Below are positions 60,307 through 64,000 of a stretch of DNA of 64,000 nucleotides, piece by piece. The translations under genes and the position numbers were made by a program. The stretch spans positions 157,359-221,358 of the IMG/VR virus record IMGVR_UViG_3300036770_008729; one strand, given 5' to 3'. The notes beneath the pieces are model-generated. The model made no database searches, had not been told where the DNA came from, and saw only the letters and a program-made list of their open reading frames with translations. This stretch comes from a virus. The first letter of the stretch is position 1, and each line of letters begins with the position of its first letter.

Positions 60307-62001
60307 ATGAAATGGATTAAAACTAGAAAACAATTTTTGATAGAAGCTATCGAGGATGAAATATTCCCTAGACAAGCTGAAGCGATTAAAAGGACTTGGG
60401 GTGAAAAATATTTAAAAATGACCAAGCCTCCTGTATCAAATGAACTTAAAAAATATGAAGGTAAATGGAAATTATCCGAAGAAGATAAATTAAAAATGCT
60501 AGGATCCTTCTTTCAATGTGATATGAAGGTCATTTTTGATAATATTGCTAGTTTACCAGATAAGTTTTGTTATACGATTGCTCAATCAATTAGTATTCCA
60601 CAAACTCCAGAGCCTGAAAAGTATGAAGTAGTTCTAAAAGACTTCAATATGAAAGAACCTTCTATTGACCAAATTGTAGCAATTTTTGATAACATTTTCC
60701 GAAAATTAAATGTTAATGAAACAATTAGTGATTCTATGATTCAAAAAGATGAATCCGGAAGACCAATTAGAGATTCAGAAGGACAGATGGTAAAGGTTGC
60801 AAAAGAAAAAGGATCTCCTATTTTTACTAATAGTTGCACTAACATTACTTCTTTCTGTGATGATTACAACAGATGTTATCCAGATGAAAAAGTAGATACA
60901 AATATTTTCACTGAAAATAATATAAAAAGTTTAAGAAACTTAGCAAAAGAAGATTGTAACGGTAAATTAAAAGTAGATTTTGAAATTTTTAACAAAGATC
61001 TTTACTTATCATTTTCTCACAATGAGAAGGACATATTAAATATGTCTATATCAAAGTTCTACAATTCTTGTCAAAATCTTTATGATGGAGGATACAGAGA
61101 ACAATTATTAGGTAATATATTTGATCCTAACTCAGCTCCAGCATTTATGACATTTGATACTCCTATTTTCTGGGGAGATGAAAAGGTATCAGATCAATTA
61201 CCTCTTTCAAGAACAGTAATAAGAAATATTGAGAATTTTGATGGGTCTAGTCGAGGTATTTTCTTTGATAGAACTTATCCTGATAGATGTGAAAAAGTAT
61301 TCAAAGAGTTATTAGTTAAGTATAGCAAAATGCAACAAACAATAACAGATAGAGATTCTGTTACTTACTTATTTACACCAGACATCGATCCATCAGACAC
61401 AGGAGTTAAAACTCCTTATATGGATAGATTAGGTGTTGATAGAAAACCAATGATTGGAGTAAATTGTAAAGCACTTTACTTATCAAGAGTAGGTGATTGG
61501 TCTGGTATAAAGATTTCACCAAATGCAAAGATTAAAGAATTAGTGGTTGAAACAACCGAAATTCCTCAGAACTTATTTGACCTTAAATTAAACTTAGATT
61601 GGATTAAATTTAAGTATTTACATTTGAAAGATTTAAAACCATTTGGTGGTTTATTCACTGATTCAGTTGCTTTTGATAAATGTAAATTAAAGAATGAAGT
61701 TCTTCAAGAAAGAAAAGAAACTAAGAAGTTACAATTAATCAGTTGTGACATCGATGCGATTGATTTGTCTGGTTTCTCTAAATTAGAAGAGTTACACTTA
61801 TTGTTAACTTTAAAAGATATAGATGAACTTAAAAGAACACTTACAGGAACTAAACTAAAAAAGTTAGTTATCTCTGATGAAATATTAGGATTCTCTAAAA
61901 AAGATAGAAAAATGAGAATGTCTGAAGAAGCTTCTCAATTCATCGAAGGATTAAAAAGAACTGGTGTGTCAGTAGAAATAAAAGGAATTTATAATAAATA
62001 A
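60307..62001 (+). CDS. Tagged large protein with LRR-like end
   Basis: 564 residues starting MKWIKTRKQFLIEAIED, one of the best copies of the tag (L-I-E|A). The middle has an NSCTNITSFCDDYNRCYPDE Cys stretch; the C-terminal part has leucine-rich, repeat-like strands (KKLQLISCDIDAIDLSGFSK-LEELHLLLT). No catalytic motif is recognised. It is 1 nt upstream of another tagged gene. Candidate injected effector. Confidence 0.6.
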   Translation: MKWIKTRKQFLIEAIEDEIFPRQAEAIKRTWGEKYLKMTKPPVSNELKKYEGKWKLSEEDKLKMLGSFFQCDMKVIFDNIASLPDKFCYTIAQSISIPQTPEPEKYEVVLKDFNMKEPSIDQIVAIFDNIFRKLNVNETISDSMIQKDESGRPIRDSEGQMVKVAKEKGSPIFTNSCTNITSFCDDYNRCYPDEKVDTNIFTENNIKSLRNLAKEDCNGKLKVDFEIFNKDLYLSFSHNEKDILNMSISKFYNSCQNLYDGGYREQLLGNIFDPNSAPAFMTFDTPIFWGDEKVSDQLPLSRTVIRNIENFDGSSRGIFFDRTYPDRCEKVFKELLVKYSKMQQTITDRDSVTYLFTPDIDPSDTGVKTPYMDRLGVDRKPMIGVNCKALYLSRVGDWSGIKISPNAKIKELVVETTEIPQNLFDLKLNLDWIKFKYLHLKDLKPFGGLFTDSVAFDKCKLKNEVLQERKETKKLQLISCDIDAIDLSGFSKLEELHLLLTLKDIDELKRTLTGTKLKKLVISDEILGFSKKDRKMRMSEEASQFIEGLKRTGVSVEIKGIYNK

Positions 62002-62002
62002 T

Positions 62003-63637
62003 ATGAAATATCTAAAACTATTTGAAGCTTTCGAATCGACTATATTAAGTAAAACTTTATCTTTCATCAAAGATGAAGAGTCTAAGAAACAATTCATGTT
62101 TGCACTAGACAAGATTTGTTCTACAATTGATTATCCTAAATCTGAGTTAAAAGATGAATACTTTCAATACTTATCATTTTACCCAGCACTTAAACTAAGT
62201 GCTAAAACAGGTGATGAACCTTGTGAAGCTTTATCACGTGATTCTTATCCAGACTATGCAGTTGATGGGGCAAAGTGTAAAGGAGGTAAAGTATTAAGAA
62301 AGTGGGGAGCAAGAACAAGAGAAGTTGAATGTAGTATATGTAAAGGAACTGGTGTTAAACCAAAGAAACCTGAAATTAAGTTAGTTAAGTTTTGGTTTTC
62401 AACAGAAGGTAAATATATTGCTGTTACAGCAGTTGATGGCTTAATAAGAAACACAACGACTTCATCAACCGCGAGAGGGTATTCTAAAGACTATCAAGAT
62501 TATATAGTAGTTAACACCACTGAAGATTCTAGAGAACTACAAACTGGAATGATAGTTAGAGTTACTATTAATGGAAGACCTACTATTTGTTATATTGTTA
62601 AAGATAGAAATACTTATCCATATGCAATACAAGATGAACACAGTGGATCCACACCAGATAACATACCTTCTAGAAACTGGAGGAATTTTGGACATAGTTC
62701 TTGGCACTTATCAAGAGGTGAATACAGAGGAACAATTGAAATACTTGAACCAAAAAGTAAAGAAGAGGTTATTGTAGAACCAAATCCTTATACTTGGAAT
62801 GCAACGCTTAGCTTATCTGGTTATTCAGGTATGAAAGTAGATATTTATTCTGATGTTCAAGAAAAAATTAAGGATGCAAACTTTGCTATTGTTTTAGATT
62901 TCGGTAAGATGAAACAATCAGAATTCAAAACTACTTATTCAACGAGAAGTGAAAGAGAAGAATCTAGAACTGGTGCATTAGCATTAGAGAAACCTGAAGA
63001 TATAAAAGCAACTAACATTGAAAGATATATTAAAAGTTTATCTGATAAAGTTGCAAGTGGAGATGAATTAACAAAAGTAACAAGAGTTATTCCAAGATTA
63101 ATGGGTGGAAGAAATATTTTGCTTTATATTGGTATGAATAGAAATCTTTCAACTATTGATAGTTTAGCTACACGACTTTATAGATTTATTACAGAAGATG
63201 AGGACAATAAAGAATACAATGCAAGAGAAATAGTAGCAACAATAAAAAACTCATACAAACAAAATCTACAATTTACTACTGATTTAAATGAAGTTTTAGA
63301 TGAAGTAAGAAAACAATTACAAAAACCAGGAAAAGAAGCTTATTTATCAACATTTGACAAAATGTTAGAGATATCACAAAAGATAAATGATAAAGTATTT
63401 TCAACAGAAGTTAAATCTATTGAAGATATTGAATACATCTATCAAAAATTGAGGACAATTCAAAATATGTTACAATCCAGTCGTAATCCAGCAAATAGAT
63501 TGAGATACTTTATGGAAAGATTAAGTTATCTAACTACTGATAGATGTGTATCTAGAATTTTAGAAATTGACCAAGATGAAATACCAAGTATAATTGAAGG
63601 TCTAGAATCAATTGGAAGATTTGTTGAGAGAGTTTAA
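62003..63637 (+). CDS. Tagged large protein with zinc-finger-like motif
   Basis: 544 residues starting MKYLKLFEAFESTILS. A DnaJ-type zinc motif half is visible (AKCKGGKVLRKWG ... VECSICKGTGVKPKK, about 90-125). The rest is beta-rich (about 130-290) and then helical with basic residues (about 330-540). No enzyme signature. Immediately follows the tagged 60307 gene, so both are made together. Confidence 0.6.
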   Translation: MKYLKLFEAFESTILSKTLSFIKDEESKKQFMFALDKICSTIDYPKSELKDEYFQYLSFYPALKLSAKTGDEPCEALSRDSYPDYAVDGAKCKGGKVLRKWGARTREVECSICKGTGVKPKKPEIKLVKFWFSTEGKYIAVTAVDGLIRNTTTSSTARGYSKDYQDYIVVNTTEDSRELQTGMIVRVTINGRPTICYIVKDRNTYPYAIQDEHSGSTPDNIPSRNWRNFGHSSWHLSRGEYRGTIEILEPKSKEEVIVEPNPYTWNATLSLSGYSGMKVDIYSDVQEKIKDANFAIVLDFGKMKQSEFKTTYSTRSEREESRTGALALEKPEDIKATNIERYIKSLSDKVASGDELTKVTRVIPRLMGGRNILLYIGMNRNLSTIDSLATRLYRFITEDEDNKEYNAREIVATIKNSYKQNLQFTTDLNEVLDEVRKQLQKPGKEAYLSTFDKMLEISQKINDKVFSTEVKSIEDIEYIYQKLRTIQNMLQSSRNPANRLRYFMERLSYLTTDRCVSRILEIDQDEIPSIIEGLESIGRFVERV

Positions 63638-63638
63638 A

Positions 63639-64000
63639 TTATTTTTTAATACCCCAAAAATATAAATCACAATGGTTATACTCAATTTCAAACTCGTATG
63701 AGGAAAAAATATCATCTACTTTTATACATTCTCGTATATCATTTTCAGTAACATTTTTGTAATATTCAGAATCCCAATTTTCACGAAATACATTAGGCAT
63801 AGTTACCCAACTAGTCGTTGTATTACCTTGAGATGTAATTTGTTTTTCCCTATCTATAGCGTCTTGTGTTTTTGTACCATGTACTGGTCTACCTGTTGTA
63901 GCACAAGTAAAAATAAAATAACCACCAGATTTTAACATTCTTACGGCATTTTGAATACTTTCCTTATAAAACGGATTATGTTCCCAACATTCACAAGATA
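63639..64000 (-). CDS. SAM-dependent methyltransferase, 3' part
   Basis: The frame is open to the right edge, so the gene starts outside the window. The visible part reads CWEHNPFYKESIQNAVRMLK-SGGYFIFTCATTGRPVHG, a class I methyltransferase strand 5 region with the G-G-Y-F-I-F-T pattern. The substrate is unknown. It converges on the tagged gene at 62003 with 1 nt between them. Confidence 0.65.
   Translation of the reverse strand, partial: SCECWEHNPFYKESIQNAVRMLKSGGYFIFTCATTGRPVHGTKTQDAIDREKQITSQGNTTTSWVTMPNVFRENWDSEYYKNVTENDIRECIKVDDIFSSYEFEIEYNHCDLYFWGIKK

Noticed and set aside
1-64000. tRNA genes, CRISPR arrays, insertion sequences, integrase or attachment sites
   Set aside because: I looked for CCA-ended cloverleaf-like segments, spaced direct repeats, transposase motifs and recombinase motifs and saw none I could support.

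Overview
The window looks like a 64 kb internal piece of a large, AT-rich virulent phage, probably a contractile-tailed (T4-like in the broad sense) virus of a Bacteroidota host. Reasons: dense genes on both strands that switch often, many of them overlapping; virion genes (a baseplate-like protein, a tail-associated CHAP-type hydrolase, a 1914-residue structural protein, fibre-like proteins); nucleotide-metabolism genes (PRPP synthase, FolD, DHFR, MazG-like, guanylate-kinase-like); two Dam-type methylases and HU. Host clues are the lack of Shine-Dalgarno sites, secretion signals and a lipobox of Bacteroidota style, TAnnTTTG promoter boxes, and families common in Bacteroidota (DUF5522-like, DUF6576-like, Hc1-like). 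I saw no tRNA, CRISPR array, integrase or insertion sequence.

Layout. 0-8 kb: end of a Dam-type methylase, a DGQHR/ParB-like protein, a membrane histidine kinase, then a run of proteins that share an N-terminal tag. 8-12.5 kb: a plus-strand block of HAD phosphatase, conserved phage proteins and a PD-(D/E)XK nuclease. 12.5-15 kb: minus-strand Skp-like, virion-like and tagged coiled-coil genes. 15-22.4 kb: plus-strand metabolic operon (MazG, Prs, HAD, nucleotidyltransferase, FolD, glycosyltransferase, DHFR, P-loop kinase) interrupted by a LamG fibre gene. 22.4-39.4 kb: virion region (baseplate J/gp6-like, CHAP hydrolase, giant structural protein) with more tagged proteins. 39.4-46.4 kb: AAA+/membrane operon, Dam, fibre-like protein, Hc1-like protein, glycosyltransferase. 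46.4-49.7 kb: overlapping small minus-strand genes ending in a glycosyltransferase. 49.7-55.6 kb: long fibre-like protein, a secreted protein, a membrane protein, HU. 55.6-60.2 kb: host-like accessory genes (PaaA, DUF5522-like, HAD nucleotidase, 2H phosphoesterase, M50 protease, tyrosinase). 60.3-64 kb: two large tagged proteins and the end of a methyltransferase.

The main signal is a set of at least 15 otherwise unrelated proteins that begin with the same short peptide, roughly M-[KR]-x-[IL]-[KR]-x-[FY]-x-x-F-[LI]-x-E-[AS]. It resembles the T4 capsid-targeting sequence (MKTYQEFIAEA) that sends internal proteins into the prohead and is cut by the prohead protease. The tagged set includes two HExxH metalloprotease-like proteins, a 2H phosphoesterase of the fold used by anti-CBASS enzymes, a ParB-like protein and a zinc-ribbon protein. 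I infer a cargo of capsid-packaged, injected proteins. Many of these genes and the virion genes carry a TAATATATA element just upstream, often exactly 4 nt before the ATG. It looks like a late promoter and is absent from the metabolic operon. A second recurring pattern is a C-terminal tail (R-x-x-K-[IL]-x-x-[IL]) on about nine small proteins.
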